This document shows, in pieces, positions 9,771 to 20,361 of a DNA stretch of 64,000 nt (within the stretch, counting starts at the first letter, position 1; every line of letters starts with the position of its first letter). The position numbers were made by a program, and so were the translations under genes. The stretch is from Ruegeria conchae (GTDB taxonomy: Bacteria; Pseudomonadota; Alphaproteobacteria; Rhodobacterales; Rhodobacteraceae): assembly GCF_000192475.1 (NCBI RefSeq), contig NZ_AEYW01000006.1:620001-684000 (forward strand), given 5' to 3'. Below the pieces are notes generated by a model, which saw nothing but the letters and a program-made list of their open reading frames with translations, did no database searches and was not told the DNA's origin.

Positions 9771-10979
9771 TTAATAAATCAGCGGTGAAAACTCCTTTAA
9801 GTTGTTTGATCGGATCCAAGTTCTAGTCAAGTGGGCCGAATAAAATCCATCCGCCCCGTGTGAAACCAGCCACGTCTTTCGAAATCCAGATCGCCAATCC
9901 GAATGCTCTTGCAGAAAACTGTCCACTATCGCGTCGTTTTCGACTGACAGCATCGAACATGTGGCATAAGCAATCGTACCTGCGTCTGCGGTCAATGGCG
10001 CGACGCTTTCCAAAATCATTGCCTGAATGCGGGTAAGTTCAAGCAAGCGCTTAGGCGTCAGCGCCCATTTCCCCGCGGGCGAACGGCGCCAAGATCCGCT
10101 TCCAGAACAGGGCGCATCCACCAGAACGATGTCAAAGGGTGCCTGTCCTGATACCTGATCCGACGTCAGCAGTGAAATTTCTGCGCGCGCCCGCTTTGCA
10201 CGTGCAGGCAAATCTGCCATGCGACCTGGATTGATATCATGCGCAAATACCTGAACGCCTTCGGCCCTTGCCGCCAAGGCCAAGGCTTTGCCACCACCAC
10301 CGGCGCAGTAGTCCAAAACCCTCATTCCAGGTTGCAAATCCAACGCTGCAGTAACGGCCTGACTGGCGGCATCCTGCAGCTCGATTAAACCCTCAAGATA
10401 TGGATTGCATTGTGAGATTTTTCGTGCACCAGCGGTGACTTCCAAAGCAGTGTCACACGCTGGGTGAGGCTGCACCACTATGCCTTCATCCGAGAGGCAT
10501 TGGATGATTTCAACCGGATCAGCTCGCGACCGGTTCACCCTCAAATGCACCGGGGCCCGCCCCTGCAATGCAATTGCGGCTGCGTTGGCCTCATCTTTCA
10601 ATGACGCCTTGAATTCGGGCCACAACCAATCAGGGATGTCGAGGGCTTCGGCCTCGGTCTGGAAACCTCGGTCTTTCTCGGCATCTGTTACCGAAGTTGG
10701 CGCATATCGCGCGCCCGAGAAGTACTGAGCAAGATCCTGACCCGAAGATCGCATCGCGCCGATCATCAAGCCGCGCCCGGTTTCAGCTCCACCACGCGCA
10801 GCAAAGGATCGTTTGCAGCGTAACGCATCGAATACGTGATCGCGGATTGCCGCACGATCTTTCGAGCCCGCAAACCGACTGCGCCGCGCCCAACCTGTCA
10901 ACGCTTTCTCGACTGGCGCTCCGGCCAATATCTCATTGAGGATGTCGATCGAGGCCTGAACTCGGGCTGCGGGTGTCAT
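9771..10979 (-). CDS. RsmB/NOP-family RNA (cytosine-C5) methyltransferase
   Basis: 402 aa. The NOL1/NOP2/Sun fold is shown by the SAM-binding loop RVLDYCAGGGGKALALAA, the motif IV Pro-Cys (VDAPCSGSGSWRRSP) and the motif VI catalytic Cys in ATCSMLSVEND. Such enzymes form m5C, typically in 16S rRNA. The N-terminal part (AARVQASIDILNEILAG..) resembles the NusB-like RNA-binding domain of RsmB in reduced form. The exact target nucleotide cannot be read from sequence. It lies 59 bp downstream of guaB on the same strand and is probably in the guaB transcript. Confidence 0.88.
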   Translation of the reverse strand: MTPAARVQASIDILNEILAGAPVEKALTGWARRSRFAGSKDRAAIRDHVFDALRCKRSFAARGGAETGRGLMIGAMRSSGQDLAQYFSGARYAPTSVTDAEKDRGFQTEAEALDIPDWLWPEFKASLKDEANAAAIALQGRAPVHLRVNRSRADPVEIIQCLSDEGIVVQPHPACDTALEVTAGARKISQCNPYLEGLIELQDAASQAVTAALDLQPGMRVLDYCAGGGGKALALAARAEGVQVFAHDINPGRMADLPARAKRARAEISLLTSDQVSGQAPFDIVLVDAPCSGSGSWRRSPAGKWALTPKRLLELTRIQAMILESVAPLTADAGTIAYATCSMLSVENDAIVDSFLQEHSDWRSGFRKTWLVSHGADGFYSAHLTRTWIRSNNLKEFSPLIY

Positions 10980-11038
10980 AGCTGGGTCCGTTTGACTTTG
11001 TCACATACTTCGATGCCCAGATACGAGCACCATAGCGA

Positions 11039-12538
<1,500 letters not shown>

Positions 12539-12702
12539 TCACCCGAGGGAAAGCCCCGAACCCAAGTTGTTTTCCCCTGCGGGCTTCTGCCACGCCCGAA
12601 AACGACGCAAGCAATGCAAAACGTGCCGCTGAATGCCCTTTCCCTTTGCGTCCAAACCCATATGTTCGCCGGCATACGCGCGAATACAAAGGCAGGCCAT
12701 TC

Positions 12703-14748
12703 ATGACCACCGATCCTCTTGTCGTTTTCACTCCGTCCGGCAAACGTGGGCACTTTCCCATTGGCACGCCAATCCTGACTGCTGCGCGCCAATTGGGCGT
12801 CGATCTGGATTCGGTCTGCGGCGGGCGTGGCATCTGTTCGAAATGTCAGATCACCCCCAGCTATGGCGAGTTCCCCAAGCACGGTGTGACCGTTTCCGAG
12901 GATGCGCTGAGCGAATGGAACGCCGTCGAGCAGCGCTATGATGACAAGCGCGGCCTGAAACCGGGTCGGCGTCTTGGCTGTCAGGCATCAGTTCAGGGCG
13001 ATGTAGTGATTGATGTTCCGCCCGAAAGCCAGGTGCACCGTCAAGTCGTCCGCAAGGCCGCGGCGGCCCGTGCGATCACAATGGACCCAGCCACGCGCCT
13101 CTATTTCGTAGTGGTGGAAGAGCCAGACATGCATTCGCCCACCGGCGATCTGGAACGGTTGGAGCGCGCCCTGCGTGAGCAGTGGAAGATCGATGCGATC
13201 ACCGCCGACCTGTCCCTGATGTCCAAGCTGCAGCCAGTGCTGCGCAAAGGTAAATGGGAGGTCACGGTCGCCGTCCATAAAGGCCACAAGGACAACGTGG
13301 CCCGTATCGTCGAAATTTGGCCCGGCCTGCACGAACATGGGCTTTACGGTCTGGCTATCGACCTCGGCTCGACCACCATCGCTGCACACCTGACCGATCT
13401 TGAAACGGGTGAGGTCAAGGCCTCGTCGGGTCTGATGAATCCACAAATCCGGTTCGGTGAAGACCTGATGAGTCGCGTCTCATACGCCATGATGAATCCC
13501 GGCGGCGACAAAGAAATGACCAAAGCCGTGCGCGAGGCGATTAATGATTTGACCACCTCAATCGCAGATGAGGCCGGGATTGACGCTGCGCTGATTGTTG
13601 AAACCGTATTTGTCTGCAATCCGGTGATGCATCATCTACTGCTCGGGCTTGATCCGGTTGAACTCGGCCAGGCTCCATTTGCGTTGGCAACCTCCGAAAG
13701 CATGTCCCTGCCCGCGCGAGAAATGGAGCTGACCAATATGAACCCGCGTGCGCTGGTCTATATCTTGCCGTGCATCGCAGGCCATGTGGGCGCAGACTGT
13801 GCCGCCGTTGCCCTTTCTGAAGAACCCGGCAAATCCGAAGACCTCGTGCTGATCGTGGATGTGGGCACCAATGCAGAAATCCTGCTGGGCAACACCCACC
13901 GCGTTCTGGCCTGTTCCTCGCCCACCGGACCCGCATTCGAGGGTGCTCAGATCAGTTCGGGACAGCGCGCGGCCCCCGGCGCGATTGAGCGTATAGAAAT
14001 CGATCCCGTCACCAAAGAACCGCGTTTCCGCGTGATCGGGTCCGAGAATTGGTCGGATGAAGATGGCTTTGATCAGGACATCGCGACGACCGGCATCACC
14101 GGTATCTGCGGCTCGGGCATTATCGAGGCTGTCGCTGAGATGCGTATCGCTGGCCTGCTGGACGAAAGTGGGCTGATCGGCTCGGCTGAACAGACGGGTA
14201 CTCCCCGTTGTGTTCCCGAAGGCCGCACCAACTCCTATCTGATCCATGATGCCAGCGCCGAGGGCGGTCCGCGCATCACGGTAACTCAGGGCGATATCCG
14301 TGCCATCCAGTTGGCCAAATCCGCGCTTTATGCCGGTGCGCGTCTGTTGATGGACGAGATGGAGGTTGACCGCGTGGACCGCGTGGTACTGGCCGGGGCG
14401 TTCGGCGCGCATATCTCGACCAAACACGCGATGGTTCTAGGCATGATTCCCGACGCGCCTCTGGACAAGGTTTCCAGCGCGGGCAATGCCGCGGGTACGG
14501 GCGCGCGAATTGCATTGTGCAACATCGGATCGCGGGCCGAGATCGAGCGCGTCGTGCGCGAGATCACCAAGGTCGAAACCGCGATCGAACCCAAGTTCCA
14601 AGACCATTTCGTCGCCGCCAACGCGATCCCGCACAAAACTGATCCGTTCCCCGAGTTGGCGCAGGTCGTTACCCTGCCCGCGCCGTCCTTCAACACCGGT
14701 GGCGGGGACGATGAAAAGTCTGGCCGTCGTCGCCGCAGGAGGTCATAG
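12703..14748 (+). CDS. ASKHA-family corrinoid activation protein with N-terminal [2Fe-2S] domain (RamA/RACo-like)
   Basis: 681 aa. The N-terminal ferredoxin domain has the plant-type cluster ligands Cys39, Cys45 and Cys48 in SVCGGRGICSKCQ plus a later Cys in RLGCQAS. The C-terminal half is an actin-like ATPase (DUF4445): GLAIDLGSTTIAAHL, VDVGTNAEILLG and LAGAFGAHIS. This arrangement is that of reductive activators that restore Co(II) corrinoid proteins to Co(I) at the expense of ATP. The protein ends in an unusual arginine run (KSGRRRRRRS). The frame opens upstream at 12532, but the ATG at 12703 follows an AGGCAGG and begins just before the ferredoxin domain. The neighbouring folate/corrinoid genes support the role. 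Confidence 0.88.
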   Translation: MTTDPLVVFTPSGKRGHFPIGTPILTAARQLGVDLDSVCGGRGICSKCQITPSYGEFPKHGVTVSEDALSEWNAVEQRYDDKRGLKPGRRLGCQASVQGDVVIDVPPESQVHRQVVRKAAAARAITMDPATRLYFVVVEEPDMHSPTGDLERLERALREQWKIDAITADLSLMSKLQPVLRKGKWEVTVAVHKGHKDNVARIVEIWPGLHEHGLYGLAIDLGSTTIAAHLTDLETGEVKASSGLMNPQIRFGEDLMSRVSYAMMNPGGDKEMTKAVREAINDLTTSIADEAGIDAALIVETVFVCNPVMHHLLLGLDPVELGQAPFALATSESMSLPAREMELTNMNPRALVYILPCIAGHVGADCAAVALSEEPGKSEDLVLIVDVGTNAEILLGNTHRVLACSSPTGPAFEGAQISSGQRAAPGAIERIEIDPVTKEPRFRVIGSENWSDEDGFDQDIATTGITGICGSGIIEAVAEMRIAGLLDESGLIGSAEQTGTPRCVPEGRTNSYLIHDASAEGGPRITVTQGDIRAIQLAKSALYAGARLLMDEMEVDRVDRVVLAGAFGAHISTKHAMVLGMIPDAPLDKVSSAGNAAGTGARIALCNIGSRAEIERVVREITKVETAIEPKFQDHFVAANAIPHKTDPFPELAQVVTLPAPSFNTGGGDDEKSGRRRRRRS

Positions 14749-14772
14749 TCCCTTCAAATCCTGGAGGGCGCG

Positions 14773-15630
14773 ATGCTGACAATCAACGGAGATCAGGAAG
14801 AATTCTGGGGCAAGTCCGAAATGGGCACGCGCTGGCTGACCTTCGAGGATCAGTTGGACCATCTATTCGCGCCCGTACTGGATCTGGTTTTCGATCGCGC
14901 CACACTAGCCGAGGGAATGCGCGTCATCGATATCGGCTGCGGCACCGGGGCAAGTGCGCTCCGGGCCGCGCAGCAGGTTGGACCCAAGGGGCATGTTCTG
15001 GGCATTGATATTTCGGAACAATTTCTCGAACGAGCGCGGATGCGCGCAGACGAGGCGAAGCTCGACAATCTCGATTTCACATATGCCGACGCTCAGATCG
15101 CTGAGCTTTCGTCAGGCGGTTTTGATGCAATGATCTCGCGGTTTGGAGTGATGTTCTTCACCGATCCCGTAGCAGCCTTCGCCAATATGGCTCGGGCCTT
15201 AAAACCGGGCGGTCAGATAACCTTTGCAGCCTGGGGTGGTCTGTCAGAGAACCCTTGGTTCAAGATCCCGCATGTCGCCGCCGTCAAACGGTTGGGACAA
15301 CCACCCAAGGTGGACCGGAATGCACCCGGCCCTTTAGCATTCCATGACCGTGACAGGGTTTCGAACCTGATGGCGCAGGCCGGTTTGAACGATATCCGGG
15401 TCGAGGCAGTCCCCCTAGCGCTCACCGCCCCTGCATCCGTTGAAGACGCCGCTCTTTTGTGTACCCGGGTCGGCCCCGCCGCGCGAGTGATCGCCCATTT
15501 CAAAGGTACACAGGAGGATGTTGATGCCGTCGTGCGTGACGTGGCCGAAGAGTTTGACGCATTCCAGACATCAAAAGGCGTACAGGTTCCAGCAGTCATC
15601 AACCTGCTGCAGGCGCGTGTATCGAGTTGA
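14773..15630 (+). CDS. Class I SAM-dependent methyltransferase
   Basis: 285 aa. The Rossmann-fold methyltransferase core is clear: motif I VIDIGCGTGASALRAA, an acidic end to beta-2 (LGIDIS) and a motif IV region (FDAMISRFGVMFF). The RALKPGGQITFAAWG segment is typical of Methyltransf_11/25 proteins of the UbiE/SmtA type. The substrate is unknown. It follows the corrinoid-activator gene by 25 bp with a GGAG site, so the two are probably co-transcribed. A role in C1 metabolism is suggested only by position. Confidence 0.78.
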   Translation: MLTINGDQEEFWGKSEMGTRWLTFEDQLDHLFAPVLDLVFDRATLAEGMRVIDIGCGTGASALRAAQQVGPKGHVLGIDISEQFLERARMRADEAKLDNLDFTYADAQIAELSSGGFDAMISRFGVMFFTDPVAAFANMARALKPGGQITFAAWGGLSENPWFKIPHVAAVKRLGQPPKVDRNAPGPLAFHDRDRVSNLMAQAGLNDIRVEAVPLALTAPASVEDAALLCTRVGPAARVIAHFKGTQEDVDAVVRDVAEEFDAFQTSKGVQVPAVINLLQARVSS

Positions 15631-15640
15631 TCGATAGAGT

Positions 15641-15714
15641 TGGAGCGGGTAGCGGGAATCGAACCCGCGCGTTCAGCTTGGGAAGCTGACAGGCTACCAT
15701 TACATCATACCCGC
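15641..15714 (-). tRNA. tRNA-Gly (CCC)
   Basis: 74 nt including an encoded CCA. The acceptor stem pairs GCGGGTA with TACCCGC, and the T-arm contains GGTTCGAATCC. The anticodon stem TCAGC/GCTGA carries the loop TTCCCAA, so the anticodon is CCC. It lies between the plus-strand methyltransferase gene and the terminator of the minus-strand folate gene. Confidence 0.95.
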
Positions 15715-15769
15715 CGCTAAGAATTGACTATCACTTGTCCTGACCAGGGTTCAAGCCAAACCAGTGCCG

Positions 15770-15802
15770 ACAAAAACGAAAGAGCCGGGTCAAAGACCCG
15801 GC
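15770..15802 (-). terminator. Rho-independent terminator of the C1 operon
   Basis: Perfect 8-bp hairpin GCCGGGTC (15784-15791) and GACCCGGC (15795-15802) with an AAA loop. On the minus strand it is followed by TCTTTCGTTTTT. It ends the transcript of the three minus-strand genes 17.8-18.1, metF-like and methyltransferase. Confidence 0.88.
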
Positions 15803-15824
15803 CCAATCTGTTGTTTTCCATAGT

Positions 15825-16877
15825 TTAAGCGCGACGACGACGTCCACCGCCCCGACGCCCACCTGCGCCACCGGCTTCCTCAGGCGCTTTGTTGGACCTG
15901 ATCCATTCACCACCATGCGGGTCATTGTTTGTAAGAAGATTTGCGGCGCGGATGGCCTCCATCTCTTTACCAGCGCGCGGTTTGGTCGAACCCAGGCCGA
16001 ACATCTGAACGAAGGTTTCGTCATCCATGCCTTCAGGCAGGATGATGCCAGCGGCGGCAACCTGTTCCTTCTTCTCGGCAATCTTCTTCTGCGTTACCGG
16101 CAAAGCAACCGGGTTCATGATCGCCGACGTCATGCCAGCGCCCATTGCCATCGGCAGGAAAGCATTGTTGATACCGTGACGGTTCGGCAGCCCGAACGAG
16201 ATGTTGGACGCGCCACAAGTGGTATTCACACCCAGCTCTTCGCGCAAACGACGGACCAGAGCGAACACCTGCTGGCCTGCAGTTGCCATCGCACCGATCG
16301 GCATGACCAGCGGGTCGACCACGATGTCATGTGCAGGGATACCATGATCCGCTGCGCGCTCAACGATGGTCTTGGCGACGGCAAAACGCACATCGGGGTC
16401 TTCCGAAATACCGGTGTCATCGTTCGAGATCGCCACAACCGGTACGTTGTATTTCTTTACCAGCGGCAGAACCAGTTCCAGACGCTCTTCTTCGCCCGTG
16501 ACCGAGTTTAGCAGCGGACGGCCCTCTGCGGCTGCCAGACCGGCTTCTAGCGCACCCGGAACCGAGCTGTCGATGCACAGCGGTACGTCAACCAGACCCT
16601 GCACCAGTTCGACAATCTTGCGCATCAGCGGCGGCTCGGTCTCGTTTGGGTTGGGGTTCGAGTTGTAAACAACTCCCGCGTTGATATCCAAAACGGTCGC
16701 GCCCGCCATAACCTGCGCCAATGCGTCTTTCTCAACGGTTGAGAAATCGCCCGCTTCCAATTCGGCGGCCAGTTTCTTGCGGCCTGTCGGGTTGATCCGC
16801 TCTCCGATCACGCAGAACGGTTCATCAAAGCCCAGAACGGCTGTTTTTGTTTTTGATTCGACGACTGTACGGGTCAT
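15825..16877 (-). CDS. Methyltetrahydrofolate:corrinoid methyltransferase (pterin-binding, DHPS fold)
   Basis: 350 aa. It has the pterin-binding TIM barrel shared by dihydropteroate synthase, MetH folate domain and MtgA-type enzymes: ERINPTGRKK at the N-terminus, a DINAGV loop, LCIDSS, PLLNSVTGE and a NISFGLPNR block. It would exchange methyl groups between a methyl-corrinoid protein and tetrahydrofolate. A classical folP is less likely because of the ERINPTG start, the NISFG block and the C1 neighbours. The tail is Arg/Gly-rich (GGRRGGGRRRRA), unusual for this fold. It is separated by 9 bp from the upstream MetF-like gene, so they form one operon. Confidence 0.88.
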   Translation of the reverse strand: MTRTVVESKTKTAVLGFDEPFCVIGERINPTGRKKLAAELEAGDFSTVEKDALAQVMAGATVLDINAGVVYNSNPNPNETEPPLMRKIVELVQGLVDVPLCIDSSVPGALEAGLAAAEGRPLLNSVTGEEERLELVLPLVKKYNVPVVAISNDDTGISEDPDVRFAVAKTIVERAADHGIPAHDIVVDPLVMPIGAMATAGQQVFALVRRLREELGVNTTCGASNISFGLPNRHGINNAFLPMAMGAGMTSAIMNPVALPVTQKKIAEKKEQVAAAGIILPEGMDDETFVQMFGLGSTKPRAGKEMEAIRAANLLTNNDPHGGEWIRSNKAPEEAGGAGGRRGGGRRRRA

Positions 16878-16886
16878 GTCCGTTCC

Positions 16887-17813
16887 TTAGGAGTTTGCTG
16901 GCTTTGCCGAAGCGCCGCCGTTGTTGATCGCCCAGTTGGCGTTGGTTTTGATGCCGCCAAGCGGGAAGAAGTGGACGTTGGTGATGTTGAAATCCGGGTT
17001 GGCCGCTTTGTGGTTGGCCAGTTCGGTGATTACGTCAGTCGGCTCGTAAGGCAGCAGCAGTTTGGACACATCCATTGCGCGCTTTTGCAGAACTTTCAGC
17101 GACGGGCCTACACCGCAAGCAATGGCGAATTTAATCAGAGTCTGCAGCTTGGCAGGGCCCGCGATACCGATATGGACTGGGATATCAATGCCAGCCTCTT
17201 TCAGGCTGTCTGCCCAGGCGATGATCGGCTTGGCATCAAACGCAAACTGAGTGGCCAGCGTCATTTCCGCATCTGTTGTTTCGCTGAATTTTTGCTTCCA
17301 ACGCAGCGCATCATCGACATTCTTGGTCGAGCCGTCGGGGTCGATGTCCTTGTTCCCCTCGGGGTGACCGGCAACGTGAAGACGCTTGAATCCAGCCTTG
17401 TCGAACAAGCCAGTTTCCAGCAATTGCATCGAGCTGTCGAAATCGCCGTGAGGGGTCGCGACACCACCGGCGAGCAGCAGCGCTTGTTCAACGCCCGCCT
17501 CGCCCTGGTACATCGAAATCCAGTTTTCCAGAGTCGCCGCATCCTTGATGATCCGCGCAGGGAAGTGCGGCATGACAGGGTAACCTTCAGCCTCAATGCG
17601 CTTGGCCGTTTTGACCATGTCTTCAATTGGCGTGCCCTCGATATGGGCGATGTAAACGCGTGTGCCTTCGGGCAGCAGCGCACGGAAGTCTTCGACTTTT
17701 TCGGCGGTGCGCGGCATTACCTCGATCGAATAGCCCTGCAGAAAGGCTTCGACGGTCGGGTTCACAGGGCCGTTTTCGACCGCATCACGTTTCTTGAAGT
17801 TCAGCAAAGCCAT
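16887..17813 (-). CDS. Methylenetetrahydrofolate reductase-like protein
   Basis: 308 aa. A MetF-type TIM barrel is suggested by the early strand with a conserved Glu (GYSIEVMPRTAEKVEDF), the HFPARIIKD segment, the LLLAGG strand, HVAGHPEGN, and the substrate strand ending ATQFAFDA. It would interconvert methyl- and methylene-tetrahydrofolate; next to the corrinoid methyltransferase the oxidative direction is the more likely one. It diverges from housekeeping MetF, so a dedicated C1-catabolic paralogue is inferred. The frame opens at 17849, overlapping the upstream gene, but the ATG at 17813 has a GGGAGG site. Confidence 0.85.
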   Translation of the reverse strand: MALLNFKKRDAVENGPVNPTVEAFLQGYSIEVMPRTAEKVEDFRALLPEGTRVYIAHIEGTPIEDMVKTAKRIEAEGYPVMPHFPARIIKDAATLENWISMYQGEAGVEQALLLAGGVATPHGDFDSSMQLLETGLFDKAGFKRLHVAGHPEGNKDIDPDGSTKNVDDALRWKQKFSETTDAEMTLATQFAFDAKPIIAWADSLKEAGIDIPVHIGIAGPAKLQTLIKFAIACGVGPSLKVLQKRAMDVSKLLLPYEPTDVITELANHKAANPDFNITNVHFFPLGGIKTNANWAINNGGASAKPANS

Positions 17814-17839
17814 AGCGGCCTCCCATAAAGATCTGGGGC

Positions 17840-18136
17840 TCATGCCCAACCGTCATTGGCGATCAGGGACTTGATTCGGTCCTGATCGTATTCCGTTTCC
17901 AGGCGCGCGGCCTCGGCCTCGGCAATCTCGGACGGGTCGCCCTCAACCGCGAAAGGTTCGGCTTTGCGCCACTCGGCCAGATAGGCATCACTATCCTTGG
18001 CGTTCACCTTCATTGCGGCCCGGTCGATGGCTTGTTCAAACCGCTCTTCCAATTGCCGCTTGGCGCCACGACGGCCTTTGCCGACGATGACCTGAGCGGG
18101 AATGTCGCGCCAGTATACGATGGTGACGTCAGGCAT
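17840..18136 (-). CDS. Small 'virulence factor' family protein of the C1 operon
   Basis: 98 aa. It resembles the short conserved family labelled 'virulence factor' (Virulence_fact domain): N-terminal VTIVYWRDIPAQVIVGKGRRGAKRQL, then an amphipathic acidic helix region. The name is historical and no virulence role is implied. It is the first gene of the minus-strand C1 operon, 26 bp before the MetF-like gene, with an AGGAGG site. Its constant position beside corrinoid/folate genes suggests an accessory role in that pathway; the biochemical function is unknown. Confidence 0.75.
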   Translation of the reverse strand: MPDVTIVYWRDIPAQVIVGKGRRGAKRQLEERFEQAIDRAAMKVNAKDSDAYLAEWRKAEPFAVEGDPSEIAEAEAARLETEYDQDRIKSLIANDGWA

Positions 18137-18377
18137 AACTGTGATTCCTCCTAACCCGATGGGCCGGTTCTAAACTTCAATATGGGCGGAGGTCGGTCGA
18201 TTTTCGACACACGGCGTATTTGCAGCGACCTTTTTGCCCAGGATCGGATATCGCTGCTTTTAAAGACCCCTGCCTCGAAACCGAACATCAAAATCCTCAT
18301 GACTTTAATGAGTGTCTTGCGTGATTGAAAAGCGCGACCTATGGTCGGGGTAACTCGAAAATCGGAGGGCGTTTCAG

Positions 18378-19490
18378 ATGGCGCCCAAGCGTCCCAAAGG
18401 TGCGGGCGCGTTCCCGAAAGCGGTCGAAAGCCCCGCGCCGGCAAGACCCGATCCAGATGCGTTATATGCGGCGCTGGATTTGGGGACAAATAGCTGCCGC
18501 ATGTTGATCGCCCAGCCCAAGGGCAGTGGCTTTCATGTGGTAGACAGTTTCTCCAAATCAGTGCAACTCGGCGCTGGTCTGGAACGCACCGGACGATTGT
18601 CGCGGGCGTCTATGGCGCGTACGGTACAAGCCCTTCGAATCTGTCAGCAAAAGCTGAAACGGAACAAGGTCAAGCGCATGCGCTTGATCGCGACCGAGGC
18701 CTGTCGTCGTGCCAAGAACTCGCGCGACTTCATCCGCCAGGTCAAACGTGAAACTGGCCTGACGCTTGACATCATTCAGCCCGAGGAAGAAGCGCGCCTG
18801 GCCGTCATTTCCTGCGCGCCGCTGGTATCAACCAAAACCGAGCAATTGTTGGTCGTGGACATTGGCGGCGGTTCGACTGAGTTGGTGTGGATCGATATAT
18901 CCTCGGTTCCGCGCCGCGACCGACCTGCCTCGATCATGCGGCTGCATAACGGCTTCCATACCGCCGATAGCCCTTTTCCTGCGGCCAAAGTCGTGGACTG
19001 GATCAGTGTACCGTTGGGAGTGGCCACTTTGCGGGACCAGTTCAACGACGTCGAAGACGATGCAGCGCGATTTGCGCTGATGAGCTGGTTCTTTGAAGAA
19101 AACCTTGCTGATTTTGCACCTTACAAAGACGAACAGGCTCGCGAGGGGTTCCAGATCGTGGGCACTAGCGGAACCGTCACCACGGTGGCTGCTTCGCATC
19201 TGGGTCTAAAACGCTATGACCGAACCAAGGTGGACGGATTGCGAATGACCAGCGATCAGATTGACAAGGTCATACGAGGCTATCTAGAACTCGGCCCTCG
19301 TGGGCGCCGCCGTGATCCCCGGATCGGAGAAGATCGGCAGGCTCTAATCATGTCCGGCTCGGCCATTTTGCAGGCGTTGTTGCGCTGCTGGCCCACCGAT
19401 CGCCTTTCTGTGGCGGATCGGGGGTTACGCGAAGGTCTGCTGTATGCACAAATGAGCGCGGACGGTGTATTGGAAGACGGACCATTCTGA
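18378..19490 (+). CDS. Ppx/GppA family exopolyphosphatase / pppGpp phosphatase
   Basis: 370 aa. ASKHA-fold phosphatase: the N-terminal phosphate loop [14 protein letters not shown], the central [15 protein letters not shown] and the Glu in [10 protein letters not shown] are all present. The C-terminal HD-type extension of E. coli Ppx is missing, as in many alphaproteobacterial members. It would hydrolyse polyphosphate or pppGpp; sequence alone does not separate the two. The N-terminal 25 residues are basic and Pro-rich. The stop overlaps the rlmE start by one base (TGATG), so they are translationally coupled. Confidence 0.9.
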   Translation: MAPKRPKGAGAFPKAVESPAPARPDPDALYAALDLGTNSCRMLIAQPKGSGFHVVDSFSKSVQLGAGLERTGRLSRASMARTVQALRICQQKLKRNKVKRMRLIATEACRRAKNSRDFIRQVKRETGLTLDIIQPEEEARLAVISCAPLVSTKTEQLLVVDIGGGSTELVWIDISSVPRRDRPASIMRLHNGFHTADSPFPAAKVVDWISVPLGVATLRDQFNDVEDDAARFALMSWFFEENLADFAPYKDEQAREGFQIVGTSGTVTTVAASHLGLKRYDRTKVDGLRMTSDQIDKVIRGYLELGPRGRRRDPRIGEDRQALIMSGSAILQALLRCWPTDRLSVADRGLREGLLYAQMSADGVLEDGPF

Positions 19491-20206
19491 TGGCGAAGAC
19501 ACCGAGTGGAAAAAACAGTTCAGGCCGTGGGCAGCGTGACCTAAAGGTTAAGGTTAAGACAGCGCGCGGGCGCAAGCTCAGTTCAACCCGCTGGCTTGAG
19601 CGGCAGTTGAACGACCCTTATGTCAAGCGGGCGCAGGCCGAAGGGTATCGCGGACGCGCAGCGTTCAAGATACTGGAGCTAGACGATAAATTCCGGTTCC
19701 TTGTGCCCGGCGCGCGCGTGGTTGATCTGGGTTGTGCACCCGGTGGCTGGCTGCAGGTTGCAGTGCAACGTGTTAACGCACTGGGCGAGAAGAGCGGTAA
19801 GCGTATTGGCACGGTTCTAGGTGTCGATCTTCAAGAGGTCGAACCCGTTGCGGGGGCCACCGCACATGTGCTTGATTTCATGGAAGATGATGCCGACCAG
19901 AAGGTCAAAGACTGGCTGGGCGGCAAAGCGGATGTGGTCATGTCCGACATGGCGGCTGCCTCCTCAGGCCACAAGCAGACCGATCACCTTAGGATTATGG
20001 CCTTGTGCGAAACGGCAGCCTATTTTGCGTTTGATGTGCTGGAAGAAGGTGGCACCTTCGTCGCAAAAGTTCTTGCAGGCGGGGCCGAGGGAGACCTTCA
20101 GAAGCTGCTCAAGCAGAAATTCAACAAGGTGGCCAATGTAAAGCCACCCGCGTCACGCTCGGACAGCTCAGAAAAATTCGTTGTCGCCACCGGTTTCCGT
20201 GGCTAA
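19490..20206 (+). CDS. rlmE: 23S rRNA 2'-O-methyltransferase RlmE (FtsJ)
   Basis: 238 aa. It methylates the 2'-O of the A-loop uridine of 23S rRNA at a late stage of 50S assembly. SAM motif [15 protein letters not shown] is at residues 77-91. The K-D-K-E catalytic tetrad is visible: Lys60 in [10 protein letters not shown], Asp153 in VMSDMAA, Lys193 in FVAKVL and Glu near 228 in [12 protein letters not shown] basic N-terminal extension of about 35 residues precedes the core. It is coupled to ppx/gppA by a one-base overlap. Confidence 0.95.
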   Translation: MAKTPSGKNSSGRGQRDLKVKVKTARGRKLSSTRWLERQLNDPYVKRAQAEGYRGRAAFKILELDDKFRFLVPGARVVDLGCAPGGWLQVAVQRVNALGEKSGKRIGTVLGVDLQEVEPVAGATAHVLDFMEDDADQKVKDWLGGKADVVMSDMAAASSGHKQTDHLRIMALCETAAYFAFDVLEEGGTFVAKVLAGGAEGDLQKLLKQKFNKVANVKPPASRSDSSEKFVVATGFRG

Positions 20207-20216
20207 GCGGCTGTAA

Positions 20217-20240
20217 GGTTAAGATTTTTAACCAACTTTA
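20217..20240 (+). terminator. Weak possible terminator after rlmE
   Basis: Inverted repeat GGTTAA ... TTAACC with a 5-nt loop just after the rlmE stop, followed by an AT-rich stretch. The stem is short and AT-rich, so the call is tentative. Confidence 0.35.
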
Positions 20241-20361
20241 ATTCTCGGATGGCGACTTAGTCCTCTAGCACGACACGTAGCGGTTTACCGTGATTGCCTG
20301 CAATTCGCGCTGCGCTACACGGTCATAGATTGGCCGCATTGTCGTTTTATCCGCCGATCAC

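Noticed and set aside
18137-18377. SAM or SAH riboswitch before the MetF-like operon
   Set aside because: The intergenic sequence did not show the conserved cores of SAM-II or SAH motifs.
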